64,000 bases of DNA from Cyclina sinensis. Its lineage: Eukaryota; Mollusca; Bivalvia; Venerida; Veneridae. The stretch lies in NCBI GenBank assembly GCA_012932295.1, contig JAAONU010000001.1, forward strand, positions 5,913,104 to 5,977,103. The letters run 5' to 3'. Both the position numbers and the translations under genes were made by a program. Below the pieces are notes generated by a model, which was given only the letters and a program-made list of their open reading frames with translations, was not told the DNA's origin and did no database searches. Positions 14,283 to 24,999 of this stretch are shown here, one piece after another; position 1 is the first letter of the stretch; each line of letters starts with the position of its first letter.

Positions 14283-14405
14283 CATTTAAAAAGGACAATA
14301 CAAAGCTCATTTCTCTCAAATTTTATTGTAAATGAGCCAGTGGAATGGGAGGAGAAGTTGTTTGAAGTCAATTTTTGGACAACAGATGGACAAAGGATGA
14401 CACAC

Positions 14406-14998
14406 AAACAAGAGGGTAATGATGGCCCTATATCACTTACCTTCGTATGACTGCTTTTAATTAAGTTGTTTATGGACCTGTTTAATTGACCCCAGATGAC
14501 CCATATTAGAACTGGACCTAGAAATTATCGAAACAACCTTTCTGACAAATTTCCAGGATATTTGGGCTGAAAATGTTACCTCTACAGTGTTAAAGTATTT
14601 CCATATTTGGGCTCTGTGACCTAGTTTTTGACCCCAAATGACCCATATTCGAAATTGAGCTAGAAATCATCGAAACAACCTTTCTGACATATTCCAGAAT
14701 ATTTGGACCAAAAAGTAGCCTCTAGACTGTTAACAAGATTTTTCTATTTTTGGGCCATTTGACCTAGTTTTTCATCCCAGATGACCCCTATTCAAACTTG
14801 TTCGAGTAATTACTGGGAAAAACATCCTGACCAAGTTTCATGACAATTTAGGCAAAAATGTGACCACTAGGGTGTCATCAAACTAAGTGTGGACGGACGA
14901 CAGATAATGGACACTATTCCATCCTTATAAATAACCATGAGCTTATGGCTAAAAAGCATCCTAAAAGCATTACCTGACCAAAAGTCAGGTGAGATAAA
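14406..14998 (+). mobile_element. Short head-array-tail element ('tgaccccagatgaccc' family)
   Basis: Its head is ACAAGAGGGTAATGATGGCC. Two to three roughly 150-bp units, closely related to those in 25000-26480, follow. Then come GGACGGACGACAGA and a tail hairpin TACCTGACCAAAAGTCAGGTGAGATAA. Confidence 0.75.
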
Positions 14999-15235
14999 CA
15001 ACAAGATTAAAATAGTTGTGGGCATGCCATTTGTTTATGTACATAAAAGATTTACACAGTTTTAAACAGAGGCAAGTACAGCAAAAACTACCATTTTCAA
15101 CTTCCTTTTACAGGCATGACATGAAACTTATTGTAGGTACATAATCATAACTATTTAATTTTTCTTGTCTCAGTGGTAGACAAGTTCTTAAGATACATCT
15201 TCAAGACAAATACTGACTGTGAAAGATTAAAAAAA
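14999..15235. other. Single-copy-looking intron
   Basis: AT-rich; no gene or repeat is recognised. At 15237-15290 a lone head (ACTAGAACTGTGTCCATAGG with hairpin GTGTCC/GGACAC) follows without body. Confidence 0.5.
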
Positions 15236-15424
15236 ACTAGAACTGTGTCCATAGGACACGGATGCCCCCACTATGCATAAGTGCTCATAAACAAGAGCAT
15301 GTATATTCTGTATGTAAGATTTAGGTGGGGAACAATTTTTTTCTGTAGTTGCAAATGAATTGAGGTGTTTTGTATATTATTAATGCTGTCCTTTTATTTC
15401 AAAATTAGATATTTTATACTGAAA

Positions 15425-15903
15425 CAAGGGCTGTCGGATGGACAGCACACTTGACTATTCTTAGTGCTTGAAGGTATAAAAAATTTCTATATGGTATATA
15501 GTGAAAAAATCAACAAAGGGCCATAATTCTGTTAAATTTGGTTGCAGCAAAAATTCCTTCCTTTACTACCATCTACACATTAAGGTTGTTCATCCCTGGA
15601 AGTTTAAGCAAAATCTGCCATCCAGTTTAAGAGGAGTTGCGTTCACAAAATTTCTACATAGTATAAAGTGAAAAAAAAATAAACAAAGGGCCATAATTCT
15701 GTTAAATTTGGTCGCAGCAAAAAATTCCTTCCTTTACTACCATCTACACATTAAGGTTGTTCATCCCTGGAAGTTTAAGCAAATTCTGCCATCAGGTTTA
15801 AGAGGAGTTGCATTCACAAGATTTCGGGACGTACGGACAGACGTACGGACGGACGGACGGACAAGTGCAACGCTATATGCTCCCCACTTTGTGGTGACAT
15901 AAA
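15425..15903 (+). mobile_element. Compact head-array-tail element with two-unit array
   Basis: The head is CAAGGGCTGTCGGATGGACAGC (hairpin CTGTC/GACAG). Two copies of a roughly 180-bp unit ('gggccataattctgttaaatttgg', 'gaggagttgc') follow, the second ending in GTACGGACGGACGGACGGAC. The tail hairpin is CTCCCCACTTTGTGGTGACATAAAA. This is the clearest small example of the shared architecture here. Confidence 0.85.
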
Positions 15904-16235
15904 AACAGTAAGACAGGTATTCATAAATATGTCTTTCAAAGTCAGAGGACACTGGTTAATATTACCATGGACAGAGTTACCAACCTAGCTTCTACAATAT
16001 CAGCAGTTTTTGATGACGTAGTGTTATCGGTGGTTCCCACTGGTTCCTGTTTACATGCATATACGCTACGAACGCGAGGAATCAACATGATGCAATGCGG
16101 AGGTTAACAAAGGTCATTTTGGTAAAAACGTCAACAGAATTTCGGCTGCATTATCAGGTGTTTCGTTTCAAAATCTCTTATTTTGTTATATTTGATTGAT
16201 TTCAGTTAAATTGATAACTTATTGTATATTACAAA

Positions 16236-16370
16236 ATGGAGAAGTTTTTGACGTATTATGAAGGTGCAAAACCAGGTTTAAAACGAAAACAGACTGAAAG
16301 TGAAAAGCATGAAAGCAAAATCGCTAGATGGAACTTCTCCGGTCCAGTAAACTTGTGTGAGGTCCAGTAA
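16236..16370 (+). pseudogene. 44-codon coding relic, possibly a transposase first exon
   Basis: The frame reads MEKFLTYYEGAKPGLKRKQ followed by TESEKHESKIARWNF and stops in a repeated GGTCCAGTAA motif. The composition (Lys/Glu-rich, basic patch after an MEKFL start) resembles N-termini of domesticated or hAT-type transposases, but I cannot identify a domain. GTCCAGTAAA occurs three times at 16340-16410. No downstream catalytic domain is seen. Confidence 0.3.
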
Positions 16371-16717
16371 AATTTTGAGCTTCACAGGACCTCCTGTCCA
16401 GTAAATTTTGTATGAGTTTCGGTAAGACTGCAATATACTAAATATTTATGATTGGACAGACAAAAGGCAAGTTATTTAAATTATGCACACTGTAAATAGA
16501 AGTAGAAGTATCAGTGAATGTAATTAATACCCCCTCAATACTGCCTTGTCAGATATTAAATGCACCATGCATATCTACACTTCTTGGTGATTTTGCACTA
16601 GTTACAAATGATAAGACCTAGTAATGAGGAACAAAATTTTGTTTTGACAGACTGTAAAACCTCACCGCATGCAATGACGGGCTGTAAAACCACAGAGCAG
16701 GCACTGAAGTAGATAAA
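16371..16717. other. Intron, nothing recognised
   Basis: No gene or repeat family member is recognised beyond the GTCCAGTAAA motifs at its left edge. Confidence 0.45.
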
Positions 16718-17236
16718 CAAGAGGGCCATTATGGCACTGGATCGCTCACCTGAATACTCTGGCAGAAAATTGTTTAAGTCTTCCCTTTATAAGCCTATAT
16801 AAAATCAAGTGACCCCACAGCCGAGCCATTGATGACCATAAGAGCTTAATTTGAACAATCTTGGTAGAGGACTTCTAGCTGATGCTCTATGCAAAAAATC
16901 CTAGCCCATGGCTTTGTGGTTTCAGACAAGAAGATTTTTTTAGGTTTTCTCCATATAAGTCTATGATAAATCAAGTGAGGCCTTTGGTAGAGCTAATTTT
17001 GACCAAAGGAGCATAATTAGAACAAACCTGATGGTGGACTTCTAGCAATTGCTCCGAATAACAAATAATAAATCAGTAAAACCTATGGATGCTCCCCATA
17101 GTCCCTCTATAAGCCTATGTTTAATCAAGTGACCACTGAGGCAAGGCTATTAATGACCCAAGGGGCATTATTTTAACAATCTTAGTACAAGACCTCAAGA
17201 TGATGCTTCATGCAAAAAAATTTAAGGTCCCTGTTT
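16718..17236 (+). mobile_element. Head-array-tail element, 3' truncated
   Basis: The head is CAAGAGGGCCATTATGGCAC then GGATCGCTCACCTGAATAC. Three degenerate units of about 150 bp ('aagcctatataaaatcaagtg', 'gatgctc(t/c)atgcaaaaaa') follow. There is no microsatellite or tail hairpin; it ends near 17236. Confidence 0.65.
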
Positions 17237-17689
17237 AAGGACAGGGGTGAGTGCAGGAGGGGTTATCCCTCTTCCGCATGTTGAATTTTTGCAATTTTGG
17301 GTTAAAATGTAGCTCTGTGGTTGTTTTTAACATATTTAAAAGCAGGTAAGTCTTTCACAGGATAAGCATTATGTATCACAGTTTGTCATTGCAACATCTG
17401 TCCCCCTACTTTGACAGTGCACAGGTGGCTGAATCATATCACTAGAATTACTCACAACTTTACTATCACTCACAGTTACATTACTACCATTATGACTGTC
17501 ACTTGTATTCCCCGCAAAAAACTTGTAATTGCATTTGGACCAGGTGCTAGTCTCTTTTTCTCCCTTATTTAGGTTTCAACTTCAACTTATTACTGCCAAA
17601 AGTCAATACTGACTTTTCTAGGCAGGTTAGATGCAAACTGGTACTTATAATCAAATTATGAGCACTTATCTTAATAAATTAATTGAATG
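17237..17689. other. Intron, nothing recognised
   Basis: No gene, RNA or repeat is recognised. GGTTTCAACTTCAACTTATT and GTCAATACTGACTTTTC occur without partners elsewhere in the window. Confidence 0.4.
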
Positions 17690-17825
17690 TTGTAAGTTTG
17701 CCTTGTACAGAGTCTCCAAGACACTATTTTCTATGAATACTAAAATACGACGGGGTCCTGGAAATATGACAAATGGAATTTATCCGAGATTTTCACTCGC
17801 TACTTCATGTTTAATGAAATAAGTA
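17690..17825 (-). repeat. Dispersed module shared with 40071-40210 and 55885-56025
   Basis: On the minus strand it reads from TTCATTAAACATGAAGTAGC through ATTTGTCATATTTCC and ACCCCGTCGTATTTTAGTAT to GGAGACTCTGTACAAGGC. The same order occurs at the other two sites. It is associated with DNA transposons at both, but here no TIRs are visible. Confidence 0.65.
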
Positions 17826-19066
17826 TTTGCTGGAATTGACATAAAACATAAAGAAACTAGAGCTATCACTAAATGTGATTAATACCCCCAAAACACCGCT
17901 ACAGGACAGAGGAAGTTATCAATTTAGTAACAGAATACTTCGTAAACAAGAACTGTCACTGTAAGATGACAATTCCCCCGGATGTGGTGCTTTGACCTTT
18001 GAACTGAGAACCAGTCATTCAGTGGTCAAGGTCAAATAAATATAGGTCAGTGGGAAGGTCTTATCCAAAGGGGGTTGTGTCCAAGTATGAAGTAATTCCA
18101 TTTACTTATAAGGAAGTTATGGGCAATGTTAAAGTTTTTGGACAATTGGATCTTCAAGGTGAAGGTCATTCAGGGGTCAAGGTCAAACAAATATAGGTCA
18201 GTGGGAAGGCCTTGTCCAAAGGGGTGTTGTGTTTACCGTATATACTCGCTTATAAGACGCATTTTTAGGAATCATATTATAAGGTTGTCGAGGGGGGAGC
18301 GTCTTATAAGCGCGTCCTTCAAGAGAAAAAAAAATCCCAACAAGAATCTGGCTTCTACAATCAAGATTTTGGCAACCGTAATGTGCTGCAAACTGTTCAG
18401 TAACTTACCTGGGCTAAACAAAAAATAACAAGGCAAAAAATTACCATTCCTGTAGAAATTTATCAACGACTTTTAATTAGAATGTAATGTATTGCTAGAT
18501 GTTCTTGTTTTGGTCTAACAAAGGCTTTTTTCCTCCTTTTTAGACAGCGTCAGCGTTACTTTCATTTCAACATCAGCCATTTTGCTACGAGTGCTAAAGC
18601 GCATCCCGGGCCGTACCGCACCGTATTCTTTTTTATCATTATTTTATGTTTTTAAATAAAAGAATGTTTGGCAATAAGTTAATATTTAATTCTTTTTTCA
18701 ATTAAAACATCACTTTAAAAACTGTAAATCGCAATTATTGCTTCAAGTCACGCTAACAATAATGTTAAATTCTCACATTTAAAAAAACTGTGAAATTTAG
18801 TCAAGGGGTCTCACTAATGAACAGATTGTTATTTCAATGATTCGCAGGAGTTGATAGCTGAGACCCTTTTACTGTTAATTGTCTGGCATTGTATATTAAT
18901 CATACGCCAATTAGATGCCAATTTTTAACAATTTCTTATCGAAGAACGTAATTGTTGTATAAACACAACCAGCTTGTGATTGCCTAATTGTGTCTTCTAT
19001 TGATTGGTTTGAATTTGCTGATTGACAGTGCAGTATGCATGACTACCTGCTCAGACCGCAACATGA

Positions 19067-19162
19067 TTGGATAATATATCGATATGGGCATGTTTTATTG
19101 CTGATACTGCCGTTGGCGTTAGTGAGAAAATGGTTCGTGACTGGCAATCCAAACAAAGTTAA
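19067..19162 (+). pseudogene. Helix-turn-helix relic of a pogo/Brinker-type transposase, copy 1
   Basis: 31 codons read LDNISIWACFIADTAVG then VSEKMVRDWQSKQS and a stop. The A-x-x-x-G-V-S-E-K-x-V-R-D-W pattern is characteristic of the recognition helix region of pogo/CENP-B/Brinker-like DNA-binding domains, in which R-x-W follows the recognition helix. The Gln/Lys-rich end also fits. The residue pattern is seen; family assignment is from memory of that motif. It is too short to be functional alone and no catalytic DDD/E domain is visible in the 1757-bp element. Confidence 0.55.
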
Positions 19163-19283
19163 TTGATGAATGTGATAGCGCCGTCGGAAAAAAAATCGCG
19201 ATTGAAGTTAAAAGTGAAAGACTCGGTAAATGATACAGGAAATAGTTGACCGATCATGACTACCTGCTCAGACTGCAACATGA

Positions 19284-19379
19284 TTGGATAATATATCGAT
19301 ATGGGCATGTTTTATTGCCAATACTGCCGTTGGCGTTAGTGAGAAAATGGTTCGTGACTGGCAATCCAAACAGAGTTAA
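19284..19379 (+). pseudogene. Helix-turn-helix relic, copy 2
   Basis: Second copy, exactly 217 bp downstream, with IANTAVGVSEKMVRDWQSKQ and a stop at the equivalent codon. The motif is retained while flanking bases vary. The shared stop suggests decay before the duplication. Confidence 0.5.
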
Positions 19380-20166
19380 TTGATGAATGTGATAGCATCG
19401 TCAGTAAAAAAATGACACGGTTGAAATTAAAGTGAAAGACTCGATAAATGATACGAGAAATAGTTGACCCATCATTACTTGTGCTACAATACGATTAAGG
19501 GCATTTTAGCTTGCCAAATTTTAACTGTGGTGTAGCGAAACCAATTAATTGTCATTGTTATAATTGGTAATTATGGCAATGTGATGAATTGTTAGTGCTA
19601 CGGCTTGTATGATCATACCTTAAGGTAATTAAGTATTAAAAATAATTAAAATACGGTACCGGATGTATACAGTTGCTGTTAATTGATGGATGTCACTGTA
19701 TTTGTAGGAAGTTTTTCTTGGGGTTTAAGAAATGAAATTAATTCAGCCTTTGTCAAAAATTAAATAAAATATGTTAAAATTTATTTTTTTCAAATATTTT
19801 CAAAATACCAAAAACAAATACAGCAGTTTGGTTTCCAAGTGAAAATTCAAAATTTCATGAACCCCGTGACCTCGGACGATGTGAAAATTTGACCGCGTCT
19901 CATAAGAGGGTCAATGTAAAAAGTACAGATTTTCAACTCAAAGTTAGGGTGCGTCTTATAAGCGAGAGCGTCTTATAAGCGAGTATATACGGTAAGTATG
20001 AAGTGTATCCACTTACCAATTTGGAAGTTATGGCCAAATATTAGTTTTTGGACAATTAACCCTAACCCTGGATATTCAGGGGTCAAGGTCAAATAATTAA
20101 AGGTCAGTGGGAAGGTCTTGTCCAAAGGGGTGTTGTGTCCAAGTATGAAGTAAATCCACTTACTAA

Positions 20167-21370
20167 CAAGAGCCATGTTACACATGGTTAATCCCGCCGC
20201 CGGGAAGAAGCTACCTGAAGGATGTACTTTCAAACACTCAATGTAATAATGTTTGAAGAAAATCCCACAAAAAATAGGCAAGGTATAGTTATTGTTCTTG
20301 CAAACTGCACTTCCTACCAATGTGCTTTGTCAGTGTATTAAGTTTGAAGAAAATCGCTCAAGCACTTTTGGAGTTATGCTTCGGACTAAGTTTTTCAATT
20401 AAATCTGATAAAGGGGAATAATTCTAAATGTAGGCAAGGCAGAGTTATTATTCTTACACACTGCACCTCCTCCAAATGTGCTCTTTCAGTATATGAAGTT
20501 TGAAGAAAATCACTCAAGTACTTTTGGAGTTATGCCCCGGGCAAAACTGGAATGGATGCACGCACGGACGGACAGAGACCATTTCTAATATCCCCTCCAC
20601 TTTATGCGGGGGGATAATAAGTTCAAGCATTCAAGAATAAGATATACATGTATATGCTGGGATTTTTAAAATGTAAACAAGTAAATCTGATAAAGGGAAA
20701 TAACTCTTAAAAATAGGCAAGGTAGAGTTATTGGACTTGCACACTGCACTACCTACCAAGGTGCTCTGTCAGTGTATGAAATTTGAATAAAATCCCTCAA
20801 GTAGTTTTGGAGTCATGCTCCGGACAAAATTTATCAAGTAATTCTGATAAAGGGGAATAACTCTAAAAATAGGCAAGGTAGAGTTATTGTCCTTGCACAC
20901 TGCACCACCTACCAATGTGCTCTGTCAGTGTATGAAGTTTGAATAAAATCCCTCAAGTAGTTTTGGAGTTATGCTCCGGACAAAATTTATCAAGTAATTC
21001 TGATAAAGGGGAATAACTCTAAAAATAGGCAAGGTAGAGTTATTAGACTTGCACACTGCACTACCTACCAATGTGCTCTGTCAGTGTATGAAGTTTGAAT
21101 AAAATCCCTCTAGCAGTTGTGGAGTTATGCTCCGGACAAAATTTATCAAGTAAATTTGATAAAGCGGAATAACTCTTAAAAGGCAAGGTAGAGTTATTGC
21201 ACTTGCACACTGCACTACCTACCAATGTGCTCTGTCAGTGTATGAAGTTTGAATATAATCCCTCAAGTAGTTTTGGAGTTATGCTCCGGACAAAATGGTT
21301 TGGGACTACCGGACGCACGGACGGACGAAGGGCATTTCTAATATTCCCTCCGCCTTTGGCGGGGGGATAA
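20167..21370 (+). mobile_element. Head-array-tail element nested with no target duplication
   Basis: The head is CAAGAGCCATGTTACACATGG (hairpin CCATGT/ACATGG). Six to seven units of about 160 bp ('ggcaaggtagagttattg', 'caatgtgctctgtcagtgtatgaagtttgaa', 'agttatgctccggac') follow. An internal tail (GCACGGACGGACAG, CCCTCCACTTTATGCGGGGGG) lies at about 20590, and a final tail at 21343-21370 (CCTCCGCCTTTGGCGGGGGGATAAA). It therefore looks like two head-to-tail copies sharing one head. Confidence 0.8.
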
Positions 21371-21619
21371 ATAAGGAAGTTATGGGCAATGTTGAAGTTT
21401 TGGACAATTGGATCTTCAAGGTAAAGGTCATTCAGGGGTAAAGGTCAAACAAATATTGGTCAGTGGAAAGGTCTTGTCCAAAGGGGTGTTGTGTCCAAGT
21501 ATGAAGTAAATCCACTTACTAATAAGAAAGTTATTGCCAATGTTAAAGTTTTCGGACGGACTGACGGACGGACGGACGGACAGTTCAAAAACTATATGCC
21601 TCCCTTCGAGGGCATAAAA

Positions 21620-23016
21620 AACTGAAAAAGAGTTATGGTTGTGGGCAATTAAAGACAGTTGTGGTTCTTGTACATGGCATTTCCTCTCATTGCGCTTGAC
21701 CATTGTATGAAGTTGCATTGAATTCCAAAAAAAAAAGTTTTCAAGTTATTCTTCAGACAAAGAAAACTAACAAAGGGCAATAACTGTGTAAACAGTGACG
21801 ACAGAGTTATAGCTCTTGTACATTGCACAACAACTCAATGTGCTTGACCACTGTATGAAAATGCACTGAATTCCAACCATGAGTTTCCAAATTATTATAT
21901 TCTGTAAAAGGAAATCCAAGGAAGGGCAATAACTCTGCAAATAGTGAAGATGGAGTTATAGCTCTTATACAATGCACTTTCTCTCATTGTGCTTGATCAT
22001 TGTATGAAGTTGCATTGAATTCCAACCAGTAGTTTTTAAGCTATGCTCCAAATAAAGAAAACAAACTAAGGGGAATAACTCTGGCAATAGAGAAGAACTT
22101 ATGAGTTATGATTCTTGGACACTGCACTTTCTCTCATTGTGCTTGATCATTGTATGCACTGAATTCCAACCAGTAGTTTTCAAGTTATCCTCCATACAAA
22201 GGAAAACCATCAAAAGGGCAATAACTCTGCAAATAGTGAACATGGAGTTATGATTCTTGGACACTGCGCTTCCTCTCATTGTGCTTGACCCTTGTATGAC
22301 ATTGCACTGAATTCCAACCAGTAGTTTTCAAGATACGCTTCGAAAAAAAAAAACAATAATGGGCAATAACTCTGCAAATAGAGAATTTAGAGTTATGATT
22401 TTTGAACACTGCACTTCCTCTCATTGTGCTTGACCATTGTATGATGTTGCATTGAATTTAAACTTAGTAGTTTTCAAGTTTTTCTCCCTACAAAGGAAAA
22501 CCAACAAAGGGCAATAACTCTGACAATAGTGAAGGTAGAGTTATGATTCTTGGACACTGCACTTCCTCTCATTGTGCTTGACCATTGTATGAAGTTGCAT
22601 TGAAATCTAACCAGTAGTTTTCAAGTTATGCTCCAGACAAGGAAAACCAATTAAGGACAATAATTCTGAAAATAGAGAAGATGGAGTTATCTTTCTTGGA
22701 CACTGCACTTCCTCTTATTGTGCTTGACCATTGTATGAAGTTGCACTGAATTCCAACCAGTAGTTTTCAAGTTATCCTTCATACAAAAAAAAAACCAACA
22801 AAGGGCAATAACTCTGCAAATAGTGAATATTGAGTTATGATTTTTGAACATTGCACTTCCTCTCATTGTGCTTGACCATTGTATGAAGTTGCATTGAATT
22901 CCAACCAGTAGTTTTTAAGTTAAGCTCCGAACAAGGTAAACCTTGACTGACCGCCCGACCGACCAACCACCGGTTGACTCCTATATACCCCCAAACTTCG
23001 TTTTGGGGGTATAAAT
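21620..23016 (+). mobile_element. Array of about eight 150-bp units with hairpin tail, headless
   Basis: Units contain GGGCAATAACTCTGCAAATA, GGACACTGCACTTCCTCTCA, TTGTGCTTGACCATTGTATG and CCAACCAGTAGTTTTCAAG. The end is ACCGACCAACC text, then the hairpin CCCCCAAACTTCGTTTTGGGGGTATAAAT (about 22987-23015). Confidence 0.8.
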
Positions 23017-23052
23017 ATCATGAAGCATAATGGAGTGCATAGGCAGTTTAAA

Positions 23053-24729
23053 CTAGAACTATCGCTGAATGCGATTCATACCCCCACCAATGTCCTTGAC
23101 AGAAGACGACATGGAAAGGTGGTTAAGGGAATACATAAAAAAAAATTATCTCTGGTGAAAAAATCAAACAAATTGTACAGGTAATAGTATAAATATATAT
23201 TGTCAAATCATGTTCGAAACAGTTACAAATAACCTTTCATTTTCGTGAATATCTGTTCTAGTTTCAGAAACATTTAAGTATTAATGGTTGTATCAGAACA
23301 TTTTCTAAGCCAAAAAGGGGCATAACTTGTGTCATAATTCAATGGACTTGTAGAATTTTCATCATCTGAGCTTGCTTGTAACCATTCATACAAATTTTAA
23401 GTTTCAAGTAAATATCTGTTCTGGTTTAAGAAATATTATAGTAAATAAATTAAAGACATAAAAATGGACTTAACTTTGTCAAAATACAATACAAAGTTAT
23501 CCCCCCCACTTTTTTTAGTTATGAAACTTGACCTGCATATCTTACTTCGTATATATTTGAAGTTTCAAATGATTATCTGTTCTAGTTTTAGAAATATTAA
23601 AGTACATGTTAAAATTTCAGAACATTTTCTAAGTCAATTTTTGACCTTCAAGTGTGGCCTTGACCTTAAGCTGGCACAAGGGTAAGATGGGTTCTGCACA
23701 TTGCCCAGTTGGGGTGAACATTTGAGTCAAGTTTGAAGAAAATCCTTTCAATAGTATAGAATTTATAGAGCGGACACGACATATTGTCTAGTATTGATTG
23801 TAAGTAAATTTAAAGACTTGAAAAGGGGCATAACTTTGTCAAAATGCAATACAGAGTTACGAAACTTGACCTGCATATCTTACTTGTGATACCTCATATA
23901 TCTTTTAAGTTTCAAGCAAATAAGTTTTCTAGTTTCAGAAATATTCAAGTACATGTTAAAATTTAAGAATATTTTCTAAGTCAATTTTTGACCTTCAAGT
24001 GTGACCTTGACCTTAAGCCGGCACAAAGGTAACATGGGTTCTGCACATAACCTTGTTGAGTTGAACATTTGAAAAAAGTTTGAAGAAAATTCTTCCATTA
24101 GTATAGGATTTATAGAGCTGACATGACATATTGTCTAATATTTGATGGTTTGTAAATTTGAAGACTTAAAAAGGGGCATAAATTTGTCAAAATGCAATAC
24201 AGAGTTATGAAACTTGACCTGCATATCCTAATTGTGACACTTCATATATATTTTAAGTTTCAAGCAAATACGTTTTCTAGTTTCAGAAATATTCAAATAC
24301 ATGTTAAAATTTAAGAATATTTTCTAAGTCAATTTTTGACCTTCAAGTGTGACCTTGACCTTAAGCCGGCAAAAGGGTAACATGGGTTCTGCACATCCCC
24401 TTGTTGAGGTGAACATTTGAGCCAAGATTAAAGAAAATCTTTCAATTAGTGTAGGACTTACAGAGCAGACACGACATAATGTCTAATATTTGATTGTTTG
24501 ATATTTGACCTTCAATTGTGACCTTGACCTTGAGCTGACACATGGGCAACATGGGTTCTGCACATCCCCTTGTTGAGGTGAACATTTCAGCCAAGTTTGA
24601 AGAAAATCCTTCAGTTGGTATAGGATTTACAGAGCGGACACGATAATGGAGACGGACGGACGCGACAAAGGGAATCCATTATAGCCCCCCCCCCCCCCCC
24701 TCCCCACATTTTGTGGTTGGGGTATAAAA
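23053..24729 (+). mobile_element. Family-B head-array-tail element, copy 1 (no insertion)
   Basis: The head is CTAGAACTATCGCTGAATGC (hairpin ATCGC/GCGAT) then CATACCCCCACC. Units of about 330 bp ('gaccttcaagtgtgaccttgaccttaagc', 'gcatgggttctgcacat'-type text, 'acagagcggacacgac') follow. The tail is GGACGGACGCGACAAAGG, a poly-C run at 24687-24706, then CACATTTTGTGGTTGGGGTATAAAAA. It supplies the empty site for 55450-56798. Confidence 0.8.
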
Positions 24730-24999
24730 AATGCTATCAACCATCAAAATTTGACATTTTTTCTCTTGCAGGAGGGGAATTTTTGCCATTTCTTGGGGAA
24801 AAATATATACTCCGACAGGTGGGGAAAGGGGCCGAATATTTCGGCAAAAAAAAAAACACTGTCCATGTAAAATATTCAGGTGTAAGGCCTTGTGGTTTTA
24901 GACAAAAGATTTTTTTAGACTTCCCTATATAAGCCTAGTCTGTAAAATCAAGTGAACCCCAGAGCGGGGCTAATGCTGCTCCCAGGGGAGTATTTTGAA

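Larger units (their letters stand above)
19038..19471 (+). repeat. 217-bp tandem duplication inside the TIR transposon
   Basis: 19038-19254 and 19255-19471 are direct copies starting CATGACTACCTGCTCAGACC/T. They differ by scattered substitutions, so the duplication is not brand new. Each copy contains the helix-turn-helix relic. Confidence 0.85.
18236..19992. mobile_element. TA-type TIR transposon, 1757 bp, pogo-like relic
   Basis: Left TIR CCGTATATACTCGCTTATAA and right TIR (reverse complement) CCGTATATACTCGCTTATAA continue to AGACGC. They are flanked by TA at 18234-18235 and 19993-19994. The host unit elsewhere reads GTTGTGTCCAAGTATG where this copy reads GTTGTGTT-TA...TA-AGTATG. A second outward-facing copy of the terminal motif (GCGTCTTATAAGCG) lies at 18300 and 19950. 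The interior holds two tandem helix-turn-helix relics. Confidence 0.88.
17947..21619 (+). mobile_element. Head-array-tail host element carrying two nested insertions
   Basis: The head is CAAGAACTGTCACTGTAAG, and the body repeats 'ggtcagtgggaaggtcttgtccaaaggg'. A TIR transposon (18236-19992) and another head-array-tail element (20167-21370) interrupt it. It ends with GGACGGACGGACGGACGGAC (about 21560) and the hairpin ATGCCTCCCTTCGAGGGCATAAAA. Host text resumes in register after each insert. Confidence 0.8.
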
